The notes under the pieces are model-generated. The model did not search any database. It worked only from the letters and a program-made list of their open reading frames with translations, and was not told where the DNA came from. From Rariglobus sp. (GTDB lineage: Bacteria > Verrucomicrobiota > Verrucomicrobiia > Opitutales > Opitutaceae), in NCBI GenBank assembly GCA_029266495.1, contig JAQSWS010000003.1, positions 24,052-88,051 on the forward strand: DNA of 64,000 bases. Reading direction: 5' to 3'. How positions within the stretch are numbered: the first letter of the stretch is position 1; every line of letters starts with the position of its first letter. Below are positions 10,001 through 18,024 of the stretch, one piece after another. A program made the position numbers and the translations under genes.

Positions 10001-10684
10001 GCCGACAGTAGGCGTGATCGCCGGATCGAGGCCGGGGACCGTGCCGCCTGCGACTGTGATCGGCTCGGTGGGGGCGACGACGAAGCGTTCGGTCACGGAG
10101 TCCGGGGAGGCGCTGGCAGATGTCTCGAGCGTGCTCGCAGGGCCGACGAGTAGAATGCCGTCGCGGTTGCCAATTTTTAACCCTGGGGTTTGCGGCGTGA
10201 CGGATTTGGAGAGCGGACCGGTCGCCGTGATCACGGCGGTGTCGGGGGTAACGACCGGGGTGTTGGCCGAGGATGCGCTGACCGAGAGACTTTGATTGCC
10301 GCTGACCAGCCAGCTGAGCAGTTGCGGATTGCGTGGGGTCGATGCGGTCGGATTCTGGCGATACACGCCGATCCAATTGGGATTGTTGTCCGCGTCGGCC
10401 GTCGCATACGAAGCGAGACCGTCGCCTTTTTGGGAGGCGGGAGCGCTGACGCGGGCGTCGGGGCCCATCATAAGCTGGAGCTGCCCGAGCGCGATGTTCA
10501 GCCCCATAAGCGCGTTCTGGCGGGCTTGGGATAGATGCTGGTTGTTGGAGGCGACTTGGGTTTCGACGCGCGTGAGCGCGGCGAGCGAGACAAGCAGCAG
10601 CACCAGAAAGGCCAGCAACGTGATGGTGATCAGCAGGGCGAATCCGGACCGACGACGCCGGGCAGTGAAGGCGCTGGGTTTCAT
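7013..10684 (-). CDS. Very large pilin-like protein (Verru_Chthon cassette A type)
   Basis: 1223 aa. The N-terminus is a type IV pilin/pseudopilin-like signal: a basic stretch (TARRRR), then SGFALLITITLLAF and a hydrophobic helix to about residue 45, then VETQVASNNQHLSQARQNAL, as in PilX/GspK-like proteins. The remaining ~1170 residues are extracytoplasmic and rich in Ser, Thr, Asn and Pro. The C-terminal region contains ARGPFLSLADFVNRRL and a final domain ending FGRRFKIISFRWLSAND, features I associate with the Verru_Chthon cassette protein A group. In that group the genes occur with other pilin-like genes; here the partners are a GH94-like enzyme upstream (74 bp) and a secreted protein downstream (11-bp overlap). 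The role is unknown; assembly into a pilus or secretion pseudopilus is possible. Family assignment rests on memory of motifs. Confidence 0.82.
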   Translation of the reverse strand: MKPSAFTARRRRSGFALLITITLLAFLVLLLVSLAALTRVETQVASNNQHLSQARQNALMGLNIALGQLQLMMGPDARVSAPASQKGDGLASYATADADNNPNWIGVYRQNPTASTPRNPQLLSWLVSGNQSLSVSASSANTPVVTPDTAVITATGPLSKSVTPQTPGLKIGNRDGILLVGPASTLETSASASPDSVTERFVVAPTEPITVAGGTVPGLDPAITPTVGHFAYWIGDEGIKAKASLSAPWENPAAVTPPTTAAQAADYRFINAERLGIEAIGQDTADTKLGSAFPGTDSAFLATLPKVLSLSQLPLANTDSVGQSALGRAVKSRFHDLTLDSYSLPVDVAKGGLKRDLGSWLRSSASNPTPSSPPSANDDYITPGDPADTSRYSLPKWQLLREFANASAGAAALQPRQQSATHPGVAPVITYLRMGYNLTCPATDTPPDFNIMPVVTLWNPYNVKLAARTYEFCVQYSNLVPASTTGAGLRYRTGAYSPVSPTNPALEPEDFDLMVIRVKHGSSPIVTKEYGENTSDTEAEYFRFKLEVSQDMDPGESRIFTICDAIDSPDGHDGTLYKSGVSRLSDRGALRNDVGVNNAVRMQGEVPFNQYIVAQTQTIFLECFPQTTPSTYNSARMEVLLTEPLPASIPPGDITAVRQFLRANAYQKILGAGLEWRFNLNSLKIPPQNTGEPLIYHRLELMMSDLPTTPPESNPQDRLDKPNPGAPRWLSTLNPQASIMLRKPFVEQVSSGYRSNFNPSYLTEFYVEPPVSGTTLNLTKHDIPNADAQGRVSSGTRVSITSGGAQNTVIREFPSPDVPLFSIAQLQHANASLINLNPAYAIGNSHANLYVNRNASFTVLSTDDSFALSDPTGFPGKAVFNRIYDLSYWLNQALWDGYFFSTVPDTLTVAQAGAVNYHLPNSRHEFVWTSGAATAGDVTALKTVGQSAAHLRVNGGFNVNSTSVQAWRALLHSHNGVATDPADPLNKHPFSRFTTARSRPFTGITVNDTWMGYRILSDAQIDDLAPKIVAEIRARGPFLSLADFVNRRLVADRTGLKGVLQAAIDAGAVNQDSAGDGLPADTYPRDIKDSSGKVPPDLEQQIVYSGTVNTANTAPDTTQSAASRASLTPGYLSQADLLTALGPSLTARSDTFRIRAYGDTQNPVTGEVVGRAWCEAVVQRTHEYVNTTDAATVAPANLTIAGNQTFGRRFKIISFRWLSANDI

Positions 10685-10758
10685 ACGGGGTAAACGAACG
10701 ACGGGCGAAACCGAAGTGCGGGCCGCGCTTGATTGCGCGAGCTTCGCAGGAGGAGAGG

Positions 10759-12891
10759 TCAGTTTACGCCCGGTGAATCAAACGTGGGGCGCAGCAGGGA
10801 CTCCGTTGGGCGGATAGTGAGCTCGGGATCGGCACGGTGTGCAGGAGACGGGGCGGTTTCATGGGGATTTTTGGACAAAGCTGTTTTGACGCGGGCGAGG
10901 CTGAAGGTTTGCCAGGCGACCATCGGGTTCATGGGAGGGAATTTGGCGCGTTCGAGCATCTCGACCTGGGTCCAGCCTTCCCGTTCGCCGGCATGATGAG
11001 AGGAGTAGCAGTCGGGACCGTTGAAGATGCCGTAGGGAACTTCAGGGTGGAGGCGGGCGTGGTTGCGGAGGCTGATCCGCTCCCAGACCGCGAGGGCTTC
11101 GTCGTTCCATCCCAGCTCGGTCAGCGCCCAGATTGCCCAGTGCACCGTCTGCGGCCAGATCCCGGCATTTTCGCCTTCGCCTGCCGGTATCGGACAGGTG
11201 GATATTTCCACGGGCGGGGGGCACGGGTAGGGGCGGCTCATGAGGGTGAGTCCCAGTTCACTGTGACATTTTTCAAGCACCGCGCGCATGGCGCTTTCAC
11301 GCATCGCGGGCGTTCCGCAGCCGCCGAGCACGCACCAGGTTTGGGCGTTGAGGAAGACACGGTCCTCCGCGAGCGTGCCAAAGGGAAGGCCGTCATCGGT
11401 ATAGCCGCGCACGAACCAGCGCCCGTCGAAAGCCGCCGTGGCGGCGGCGCGAAGCGAAGCAAGGCGTTCTTCGCATTCCTTCGCGAAGCGGGGATCGCGG
11501 GCGCGTGCCAGCGGGATGAGGCGGTCGAGCGCGCAACACGCCATGCCGGTGTTCATCATGGATTCGCCGAAGCCCCGTGCGCCGACAAAGGACAAGTAGT
11601 CGTTCCAGTCGCCGTCGGCGATGAGGATGAGTCCGTGGGAACCGAGGCCGATACCGTTGAAGATCCATTTCATGGCACGGCGGAGATGTTCCCAGACGGA
11701 GGCGGATTCGCCTTCCCAGAAGGGAAGCTGTTCGTCGAGGAAATCGACGCTTCCGGTTGCGTGCACCACCTCGGCGCACGCGAGGATGAACCAGATCTCG
11801 TTGTCGCTTTCCCTGTGTCCGGTCGAAAGCGTCTCGCCGGGCGCGGGACGTCGGAAAGAATGACAATGCGGGATGTCGCCGCTCACGTATTGAATTTTGG
11901 CCATCCAGCGAAGACAGCTGAGCGCAAGCGCGGGATCGTGAGCGGCGATGGCGAGCGCGGTTTCGGGCACCTCGCGCGCACCGAATCCGATCCAGCCGTA
12001 GCCGCCGAGATTCAGGTAGTGTTCTCCGACCGATGCATCCCATGCTTCGTAGGAATACAACTGGCCTGCGCTCCAGATTGCTTCATCGCGGATCCAAGGC
12101 GCGAAGGTGCCAAACTCAAGATCGCCGAGCCTTCCGGCCCAGGCACGTCGTGCTTCCGTCGGCGAAGGCGATGGAAGCAGGTTGTCCGAACCGTAGCCCA
12201 CCTGCGCCACAATTTCGCGACTGGCGCCCGGCTCCAGCGAGAGCGACGACGATAGCAGCAGGGAAACACCCTCGGTTGCGCAGGCGGTGAAGGAGGCGTC
12301 GGTGATCACCTGGAAATCGCCGAGGCCCGGATGGAACTCCTTCCAGGCAAGCCTGCCCGGTGCAGGGTGGAGGACGCGTGGCGAAGGACCGGAAACGCCC
12401 GCGGGGACCACGTCTGAACGCAGGCGCACGCGCGCCGACAGAGGAGTCGTTCCTAGGTTTTTGAGACAAAAACGAGCGGCCATGCGCGGCTGCCGGTCGG
12501 GAGAGGTGTAGAATTCCTGTTCGATCAGCAGCGCATCGCCGCGACCGTTCCGCCAGACACCGGCGTAGGTTGCATAACCGATGCCGTAGCGAACGGCTGA
12601 TTTCTCAGCGAGGTCATCGTGAATCAGCGAGTGGCGGTCGTCTCCGGTTTCAAGTTCCAGATAGAGTCCGCTTCTTGCCTTGAACGTGTTTGCACACAGG
12701 TCGGTGTAACCGCCTTCGGTGGTGAAGAGACGGACGAGGCCCTGCCGGTTGACCAGCACCTGCAGGCGTCCGCTGGAGAAGCCGTGGACGAAAGGCCGTT
12801 CGATCGCGGCGGCACCCTTGAAGTGCCCCTCGAAACAAGGCAACCCGACCTCATCCTTCCTCCAGGTCCCGTAATGCAGGGGTTCATTCAT
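10759..12891 (-). CDS. GH94-like glycoside phosphorylase / glycosyltransferase-36-type enzyme
   Basis: 710 aa from the ATG at 12891; a TTG three codons upstream is possible, but AGAGAG is better placed for the ATG. The N-terminal half is a beta-sandwich (TTEGGYTDLCANTF; RARFCLKN-type strands). The second half is an (alpha/alpha)6 barrel: YSYEAWDASVGEHY, GDIPHCHSFRR, and ADGDWNDYLSFVG near residue 425. In GH94 phosphorylases such as cellobiose phosphorylase, the Asp of the DGDWND motif is the catalytic acid. GEGENAGIWPQTVHWAIWAL matches the phosphate-site region (ENxGI). No signal peptide, so probably cytoplasmic phosphorolysis of an imported beta-glucoside or related disaccharide. It is somewhat shorter than typical cellobiose phosphorylases (~800 aa). 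It is first in a minus-strand run with the pilin-like gene, and a LacI-type site lies about 50 bp upstream. Confidence 0.85.
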   Translation of the reverse strand: MNEPLHYGTWRKDEVGLPCFEGHFKGAAAIERPFVHGFSSGRLQVLVNRQGLVRLFTTEGGYTDLCANTFKARSGLYLELETGDDRHSLIHDDLAEKSAVRYGIGYATYAGVWRNGRGDALLIEQEFYTSPDRQPRMAARFCLKNLGTTPLSARVRLRSDVVPAGVSGPSPRVLHPAPGRLAWKEFHPGLGDFQVITDASFTACATEGVSLLLSSSLSLEPGASREIVAQVGYGSDNLLPSPSPTEARRAWAGRLGDLEFGTFAPWIRDEAIWSAGQLYSYEAWDASVGEHYLNLGGYGWIGFGAREVPETALAIAAHDPALALSCLRWMAKIQYVSGDIPHCHSFRRPAPGETLSTGHRESDNEIWFILACAEVVHATGSVDFLDEQLPFWEGESASVWEHLRRAMKWIFNGIGLGSHGLILIADGDWNDYLSFVGARGFGESMMNTGMACCALDRLIPLARARDPRFAKECEERLASLRAAATAAFDGRWFVRGYTDDGLPFGTLAEDRVFLNAQTWCVLGGCGTPAMRESAMRAVLEKCHSELGLTLMSRPYPCPPPVEISTCPIPAGEGENAGIWPQTVHWAIWALTELGWNDEALAVWERISLRNHARLHPEVPYGIFNGPDCYSSHHAGEREGWTQVEMLERAKFPPMNPMVAWQTFSLARVKTALSKNPHETAPSPAHRADPELTIRPTESLLRPTFDSPGVN

Positions 12892-12938
12892 GCGGGACAA
12901 ACTCTCTTTAATTCGGTTGGTGTCACAACCGCCGCCTT

Positions 12939-12953
12939 GGTTAACTGTTAGAT
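12939..12953. promoter_or_regulatory. Putative LacI-family operator upstream of the GH94-like gene
   Basis: GGTTAACTGTTAGAT shares TTAACnGTTA with the perfect palindrome at 3778-3792 and lies 48 bp before the GH94-like start. It suggests that the GH94/pilin-like transcription unit belongs to the same regulon. Not tested. Confidence 0.45.
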
Positions 12954-13110
12954 CCGCGGTTTGCAGCCCCGGCGTGCTGAAATCCGACAGTGCGATGGAG
13001 GCGGGTGCAAGACGCCGTCACCGAAGCTTTACTTCGGATTTTGCGGCCCGCCTGCCGGGGAAACCCTGTGGTGATCCGCGGAAAAACTCCCGCGAGCAGA
13101 ACTACTAAAT

Positions 13111-14598
13111 CTAGAACTGCTCGGCCATGGCGACGGCCTTGAAAAGGGCCGAGGCTTTGTTGACGGTTTCCTGGTATTCGGATGCCGGTATTGAATCAGC
13201 CACTACGCCGGCACCGGCCTGGATGTGCACGTTGCCGTCCTTGAGGAGCGAGGTGCGCAGCATGATGCAGGTGTCGCTGTTGCCATCATAACCGAAGTAA
13301 CCGAGGGCACCCGCATAGAACCCGCGTTGGGACGGTTCGTTTTGCGCGATGAGCTGCATGGCGCGGATCTTCGGTGCCCCGCTGACGGTGCCGGCGGGGA
13401 AGGTCGCGCGGAGAAGATCGTAGGCGGTCTTGTCGGAGGCGATTTTTCCTTCGACCTGCGAGACGATGTGCATGACGTGCGAGTAGCGTTCGATGACCAT
13501 CATCTCGGGCACGGTGACGCTGCCGAATTCGCAGACGCGGCCGATGTCATTGCGGGCGAGGTCGACGAGCATGAGGTGCTCGGCGCGTTCTTTTTCGTCG
13601 GCGAGCAGATCTTTTTCGAGGGCGAGGTCGTCGGCGTGGGTCACGCCGCGTTTGCGCGTTCCGGCGATGGGGCGGATCTCGACCAAGCCGTCGGTGAGGC
13701 GCACATGGACCTCGGGTGAAGCGCCCACGATGGAGAAGTCGCCCGTCTCAAGGATGAACATGTAGGGCGATGGATTGACGGTGCGGAGCGCGCGGTAGAG
13801 ATCGAGCGGGGTTTTGGTGAACGGCTTGGTGAAGCGCTGCGATGGGACGATCTGGATGATGTCACCGGAGCGGATGAATTCCTTGGTGCCCTCGACCACG
13901 GCCTCGAAGGCGGGCTGGGTGAAGTTGCCGGGCGGCACGGTGATCTTCGGCGGTTCAACCAGCGGCGCGGGGGCGAGCGCGCTGGGTTCGCGAAGGAGGG
14001 CATAGAGCGAGTTGAGCTCGGCGACGGCCGCGTCGTAGGCGGCGGCGGGATCGGCGGCGGTGCGCAGGTGGGCGTTGACGCAGAGACGGAGGGTTTGCTT
14101 GGCGCGGTCGAAGATCAGCAGTGAGTCCGACAGCATGAAATAGAGCAGGGGCATGCCGAGCTCGTCGGTCCTGGCGACGGGGACGGTGGGCTCGATCCGT
14201 GTGACGTATTCGTATCCGATAAATCCCACGGCGCCGCCGGTGAAGCGGGGAAGGCCGGGGATGTTGACCGGGTGGTGGCCGGCCATTTCGGCCTCGATCA
14301 GCTTAAGCGGATCGGCGGGGGTGGGGACGGTTTGCGAGGGCTGGCCGGGGACGCGGATCTCGGTGGTGTGCGGACCGCAGATGAAGACCTTGCGCGGGCG
14401 GCATCCGATGAAGCTGTAACGGGAGAGGGTTTCGCCGCCCTCGACGGATTCAAGAAGGTAGGACGGCCCGGCGGTCTTGAGCTTGGCGTAGGCGGAGACG
14501 GGCGTCTCGAAATCCGCCATGAGATCGGCGTAGACGGGGATGACATTGCCTTGGGCGGCGAGCTTCAGGAAGTCCTCGCGACGGGGAAAGATGTTCAT
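13111..14598 (-). CDS. trpE: Anthranilate synthase component I
   Basis: 495 aa, normal length. TrpE converts chorismate to anthranilate, using ammonia supplied by TrpG, in tryptophan biosynthesis. The N-terminal part (FLKLAAQGNVIPVYADLMAD, SYLLESVEGGETLSRYSFIG) carries the LLES motif that binds tryptophan for feedback inhibition. The chorismate-binding C-terminal half has IQIVPSQRF, PSPYMFILE, ASPEVHVRL, IRPIAGTRKRG, DEKERAEHLMLVDLARND, FPAGTVSGAPKIRAM and IQAGAGVVADS, all diagnostic. No trpG is adjacent, and no leader peptide rich in Trp is visible upstream. The gene follows glmS on the same strand, separated by a 123-bp gap holding a heptamer-repeat hairpin. PabB and menaquinone isochorismate synthases are related, but the LLES motif and the ordering favour TrpE. 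Confidence 0.96.
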   Translation of the reverse strand: MNIFPRREDFLKLAAQGNVIPVYADLMADFETPVSAYAKLKTAGPSYLLESVEGGETLSRYSFIGCRPRKVFICGPHTTEIRVPGQPSQTVPTPADPLKLIEAEMAGHHPVNIPGLPRFTGGAVGFIGYEYVTRIEPTVPVARTDELGMPLLYFMLSDSLLIFDRAKQTLRLCVNAHLRTAADPAAAYDAAVAELNSLYALLREPSALAPAPLVEPPKITVPPGNFTQPAFEAVVEGTKEFIRSGDIIQIVPSQRFTKPFTKTPLDLYRALRTVNPSPYMFILETGDFSIVGASPEVHVRLTDGLVEIRPIAGTRKRGVTHADDLALEKDLLADEKERAEHLMLVDLARNDIGRVCEFGSVTVPEMMVIERYSHVMHIVSQVEGKIASDKTAYDLLRATFPAGTVSGAPKIRAMQLIAQNEPSQRGFYAGALGYFGYDGNSDTCIMLRTSLLKDGNVHIQAGAGVVADSIPASEYQETVNKASALFKAVAMAEQF

Positions 14599-14609
14599 GA
14601 CGGAGGGGA

Positions 14610-14712
14610 AAGTAGCGAGTAGTGAGTAGCGGGTAGCGAGTAGTCGGATGGGAGCGGCGGAGTGGCCGGAGGTTCGATATGCCCGCTACTCACCACCTGC
14701 TACCCGCTACTC
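14610..14712. repeat. Inverted arrays of 7-bp repeats between glmS and trpE
   Basis: The left arm (14610-14644) is five direct heptamers of the form GRGTAGY (AAGTAGC, GAGTAGT, GAGTAGC, GGGTAGC, GAGTAGT). The right arm (14685-14712) is four heptamers in the complementary form GCTACYC (GCTACTC, ACCACCT, GCTACCC, GCTACTC). The arms can pair over 28 bp with few mismatches around a 40-bp GC-rich core. The element lies between the glmS stop... that is, between the upstream glmS gene (whose stop is at 14722) and the trpE start at 14598. It may insulate, terminate or stabilise transcripts. Confidence 0.85.
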
Positions 14713-14721
14713 TTTAGGGAA

Positions 14722-16575
14722 TCACTCCACGGTGACGGATTTCGCGAGGTTGCGGGGTTTATCCACGTCGCAGCCGCGCTCGCAGGCGATGTAATAGCTG
14801 AGCAGTTGCACGGGGATCGTGGCGACGATCGGCAGGACGGCCTCGTGGCACTCGGGGATGGTGATGACTTCATCGGCGAGGCCGGGGGGAAGTTCGCAGC
14901 CTTCGGTGACGATCGCGATGACCGGGCCCTTGCGTGCTTTCACCTCCTGCATGGAGGAAATGACCTTGTTGAAGATTTCGCCTTTCGGGGCGAAGAACAC
15001 GCTCGGGCAGAGTTCGTTGATAAGCGCAATGGGGCCGTGCTTCATTTCAGCCGCGGGATAGCCCTCGGCGTGGATGTAGGAGATTTCCTTAAGCTTGAGC
15101 GCACCTTCGAGCGCGATGGGGAAGAGCGACAGGCGGCCGAGGAAGAGCATGTCGTTATACTTCGCGAAACGCTTTGCGACCTCCTTGATGTGGCCGGCTT
15201 GTTCGAGGGCCTTGCGAACGAGGGCGGGGGTTTGTTTGAGGGCGTTTACGTATTCGACGCCGTCGGCGAAACTCATGTCGCGCATGCGGGCGACATGGAG
15301 GGCGAGCATCGCGCCGATGAGAAGCTGGGAGGTGAACGCCTTGGTGGAGGCGACTCCGATCTCGGGGCCGACGTGCTGATAGATGCCGCCATCGGCTTCG
15401 CGGGCGATGGTGGAGCCGACGGTGTTGTTGATCGCGAGGACCTTGTAGCCCTTGCGCTGGGCTTCACGGAGGGCGCCGAGGGTGTCGATGGTCTCGCCGG
15501 ACTGGCTCATCACGAAGAAGAGCGGGTTGCCGGAGAGCGGGGCGTTGCGATAGCGGAATTCGGAGGCGTAATCGACCTCGACGGGCACGCGGGCGAAACG
15601 TTCGATCAGGTGCTCGGCGACGAGGCAGGAATGCCAGGCGGTTCCGCAGCCGAGAAAGGCAAAGCGGTCGATCTGTCGAAAGTCCACCGGGCCGAGATTG
15701 AGACCGCCGAACTTGGCCGTGGAGCTGTCCTCGGAAAAGCGGCCGCGCATGGAATTTTCGAGGGCGGCGGGCTGCTCGAAGATCTCTTTCTCCATGAAGT
15801 GCGCATAGCCGTTGAGCTCGGCGGCATCGATGGCCCAGGTGACCTTGTCGACGACCGGGGAGACGTCCTCCATCTCCAGGGTCGAAATGAAGAATTGCTT
15901 GGGCGTGACGTGGACGACTTCGCCGTCCTTCAGATAGACGACGTTTTGCGTGCGGCTGACGAGGGCGGAGACGTCGGAGGCGAGGATGTATTCGTTGTCA
16001 CCTACGCCGAGGATGAGGGGGGAGCCTTTGCGGGCCGCGACGATTTCGCCGGTGCAGTCGTTGCAAAGGACGGCGATCCCGTAGGTGCCCTCGACATGGC
16101 GGAGGGTTTTGCGCACGGAGTGGAGGAAGCGGCTCTCCCCCACGGGGGCGGCGGGTTCCTTCGCGTAGTGGTAGGCGATCAGGTTGGAGAGCACCTCGGT
16201 GTCGGTTTCGGACTTGAATGAGTAGCCCTTGGACAGGAGGAACTTTTTGATCGCGGTGTAATTCTCGATCACGCCGTTGTGCACGAGGGCGATCATCCCG
16301 TCGCTGCTGAGGTGCGGGTGGGCGTTGGCCTCGGTGACGCCGCCGTGGGTGGCCCAGCGGGTGTGGCAGATTCCGGTGGTGCCGGAGAGGCGCAGCTTGG
16401 AGACCTCCTTGACGAGGTTGTCCACGCGGCCGATTTTGCGGGTCACCTCCAGGCGTCCGTCCTGTTGCACGGCGATGCCTGCGGAATCATAGCCGCGATA
16501 CTCCAGCCGTTTGAGGCCTTCGAGTAGGATGGGGGATGCTTTTTGACGTCCGACGTAGCCAACGATTCCACACAT
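14722..16575 (-). CDS. glmS: Glutamine-fructose-6-phosphate aminotransferase (isomerizing)
   Basis: 617 aa, standard length. It makes glucosamine-6-phosphate from fructose-6-phosphate and glutamine, the entry to UDP-GlcNAc and peptidoglycan. The N-terminal glutaminase begins MCGIVGYVG, where Cys2 is the nucleophile after Met removal, followed by LEYRGYDSAGIAV, HTRWATHGG and SDTEV-type motifs. Two SIS sugar-isomerase domains follow: FLGCGTAWHSCLVAEHLIE, SQSGETIDTLGALREA and EIGVASTKAFTSQ, then LGRLSLFPIALEGALKLKEI and EMKHGPIALI. The C-terminus DVDKPRNLAKSVTVE is the highly conserved GlmS end. I see no glmS-ribozyme-like sequence in the 102-bp upstream gap, which is shared with divergent glgC. 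Confidence 0.98.
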   Translation of the reverse strand: MCGIVGYVGRQKASPILLEGLKRLEYRGYDSAGIAVQQDGRLEVTRKIGRVDNLVKEVSKLRLSGTTGICHTRWATHGGVTEANAHPHLSSDGMIALVHNGVIENYTAIKKFLLSKGYSFKSETDTEVLSNLIAYHYAKEPAAPVGESRFLHSVRKTLRHVEGTYGIAVLCNDCTGEIVAARKGSPLILGVGDNEYILASDVSALVSRTQNVVYLKDGEVVHVTPKQFFISTLEMEDVSPVVDKVTWAIDAAELNGYAHFMEKEIFEQPAALENSMRGRFSEDSSTAKFGGLNLGPVDFRQIDRFAFLGCGTAWHSCLVAEHLIERFARVPVEVDYASEFRYRNAPLSGNPLFFVMSQSGETIDTLGALREAQRKGYKVLAINNTVGSTIAREADGGIYQHVGPEIGVASTKAFTSQLLIGAMLALHVARMRDMSFADGVEYVNALKQTPALVRKALEQAGHIKEVAKRFAKYNDMLFLGRLSLFPIALEGALKLKEISYIHAEGYPAAEMKHGPIALINELCPSVFFAPKGEIFNKVISSMQEVKARKGPVIAIVTEGCELPPGLADEVITIPECHEAVLPIVATIPVQLLSYYIACERGCDVDKPRNLAKSVTVE

Positions 16576-16677
16576 AATTTTGCCTGTTTAAGCTCGCGAA
16601 TTTACGTCTCCGTTTAAACGTTGCGCAAGGTAATACCCCAATTCCTCAACATCCCCGTTTCTCTTAATCCTATTCGT

Positions 16678-17964
16678 ATGAGCATGCAGAAAAAAGTCCT
16701 CGCAGTGGTCATGGGCGGCGGGCGCGGCACGCGCCTCTATCCCCTCACCATGGAGCGGTGCAAACCGGCGGTCCCCCTCGCGGGCAAGTATCGTCTCGTC
16801 GACATCCCGATCAGCAATTGCATCAACTCCGAGATCAACCGCATCTTCCTGCTGACGCAGTTTCACACCGCGTCGCTGCACCGGCACACCCAGAGCACCT
16901 ACCATTTCGATCCGTTCGGCGGTGGCTTTGTCGACATCCTCTCGGCCGAACAGACCGAAAAGAACGCCAACTGGTATCAAGGCACCGCGGATGCGGTCCG
17001 TCGCAATCTCCAGCATTTCCGCGGCTTCCCCCATGACCTCGTGCTGATCCTCTCGGGCGACCAGCTCTACCGGATGGATTTTCGCAAGATCATCGAGGAC
17101 CACATCGCCAGCAACGCCGACGTGACCCTTGCGGCGATTCCATTCCCGGTGTCGAAGGTCGAGGGACTCGGCCTGATGAAGGTGAACGACGATCTCTCCA
17201 TCAATCAGTTCGTCGAAAAGCCCAAGGATCCCGCCGTCATTCGCGGCCTGACCCTCAGCGATAAACTCGAGGCGACCCTCCACTCGGAATCCGGGGAAAA
17301 GCACTGCCTCGCGTCGATGGGCATCTATGTGTTCAACCGCCAGGTGCTCACCGAGGCGCTGGATAACAACATGACGGATTTCGGCAAGGAGGTCATTCCG
17401 AGCCTGCTCGGTCAAAAGCGCCTTTTCGCCCACATCTTCGAGGGGTATTGGGAGGACATCGGCACGGTGAAGGCGTTTTTCGACGCCAACATCGCGCTCT
17501 CCGATCCGCTGCCTCCGTTTAACTTCTTTGATCCCTCCGCGCCGATCTACACGCAGGACCGCTACCTGCCTGCGTCGAAGCTCAACAAGTGTGAAATCGA
17601 CCATGTTTGCATCGGCGATGGCTCGATCATCACCGACTCGACGCTCAAGCGCTGCGTGCTCGGCATTCGTTCCTTCGTGGGCGAGGGCACCAAGCTCACC
17701 GAGGTGGTCATGATGGGTGCTGATTATTACGAGACGCCGGAGCAGCAGCTGGACAACGCCTCCAAGGGAATTTTCAACATCGGCGTCGGATGCAACTGCG
17801 AGATCGAGCACACCATCATCGATAAAAATGCCCGCATCGGTAACAACGTGAAGCTTTCACCCAAGGGCAAGCCCGACGGCGATTATGCTCATGGCATCAT
17901 CATCCGCGACGGCGTGCTGGTCGTGCCGAAGGGCGTGATCGTGCCGAGTGGGACGGCGGTGTGA
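16678..17964 (+). CDS. glgC: Glucose-1-phosphate adenylyltransferase (ADP-glucose pyrophosphorylase)
   Basis: 428 aa from the ATG at 16678 (MSMQKKVLAVVMGGGRGTRL); an in-frame TTG at 16621 is open but would add an unlikely extension. The enzyme makes ADP-glucose from ATP and glucose-1-phosphate for glycogen synthesis. The nucleotidyltransferase core shows GGGRGTRLYPLTMERCKPAVPLAG split over the N-terminus, then FLLTQFHTASLHRH, NWYQGTADAVRRN, LILSGDQLYRMD and a catalytic-site region FVEKPKDP. The C-terminal left-handed beta-helix (SSKGIFNIGVGCNCEIEHTI-like repeats, IIDKNARIGNNVKL) matches the family. No other glg genes are adjacent. It is followed by a REP-like hairpin and a strong terminator shared with convergent ychF. 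Confidence 0.97.
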   Translation: MSMQKKVLAVVMGGGRGTRLYPLTMERCKPAVPLAGKYRLVDIPISNCINSEINRIFLLTQFHTASLHRHTQSTYHFDPFGGGFVDILSAEQTEKNANWYQGTADAVRRNLQHFRGFPHDLVLILSGDQLYRMDFRKIIEDHIASNADVTLAAIPFPVSKVEGLGLMKVNDDLSINQFVEKPKDPAVIRGLTLSDKLEATLHSESGEKHCLASMGIYVFNRQVLTEALDNNMTDFGKEVIPSLLGQKRLFAHIFEGYWEDIGTVKAFFDANIALSDPLPPFNFFDPSAPIYTQDRYLPASKLNKCEIDHVCIGDGSIITDSTLKRCVLGIRSFVGEGTKLTEVVMMGADYYETPEQQLDNASKGIFNIGVGCNCEIEHTIIDKNARIGNNVKLSPKGKPDGDYAHGIIIRDGVLVVPKGVIVPSGTAV

Positions 17965-17982
17965 GTTCGTGCGCCGGAGAAT

Positions 17983-18002
17983 CCCGGAGCTCACGCTCCG
18001 GG
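17983..18002. repeat. Small hairpin repeat (copy 1)
   Basis: CCCGGAGC-TCAC-GCTCCGGG forms a perfect 8-bp stem with a 4-nt loop and is followed by CCACG. A degenerate copy with the same GAGCTCACGC centre and CCACG flank is at 44667-44692. It resembles a REP-type intergenic repeat. Confidence 0.6.
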
Positions 18003-18024
18003 CCACGCTGAAAAGCCGGGCACT

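Noticed and set aside
14650..14685. tRNA-like GGTTCGA motif in the core of the heptamer hairpin
   Set aside because: No acceptor stem or anticodon arm can be built around it.
14610..14712. CRISPR array
   Set aside because: The units are only 7 bp with no spacers, the arms are inverted to each other, and no cas genes are in the window.
16576..16677. glmS ribozyme or riboswitch upstream of glmS
   Set aside because: The gap is only 102 bp, shared with a divergent gene, and shows no ribozyme-like core; only a CGTTTAAACG palindrome at 16611-16620 is notable.
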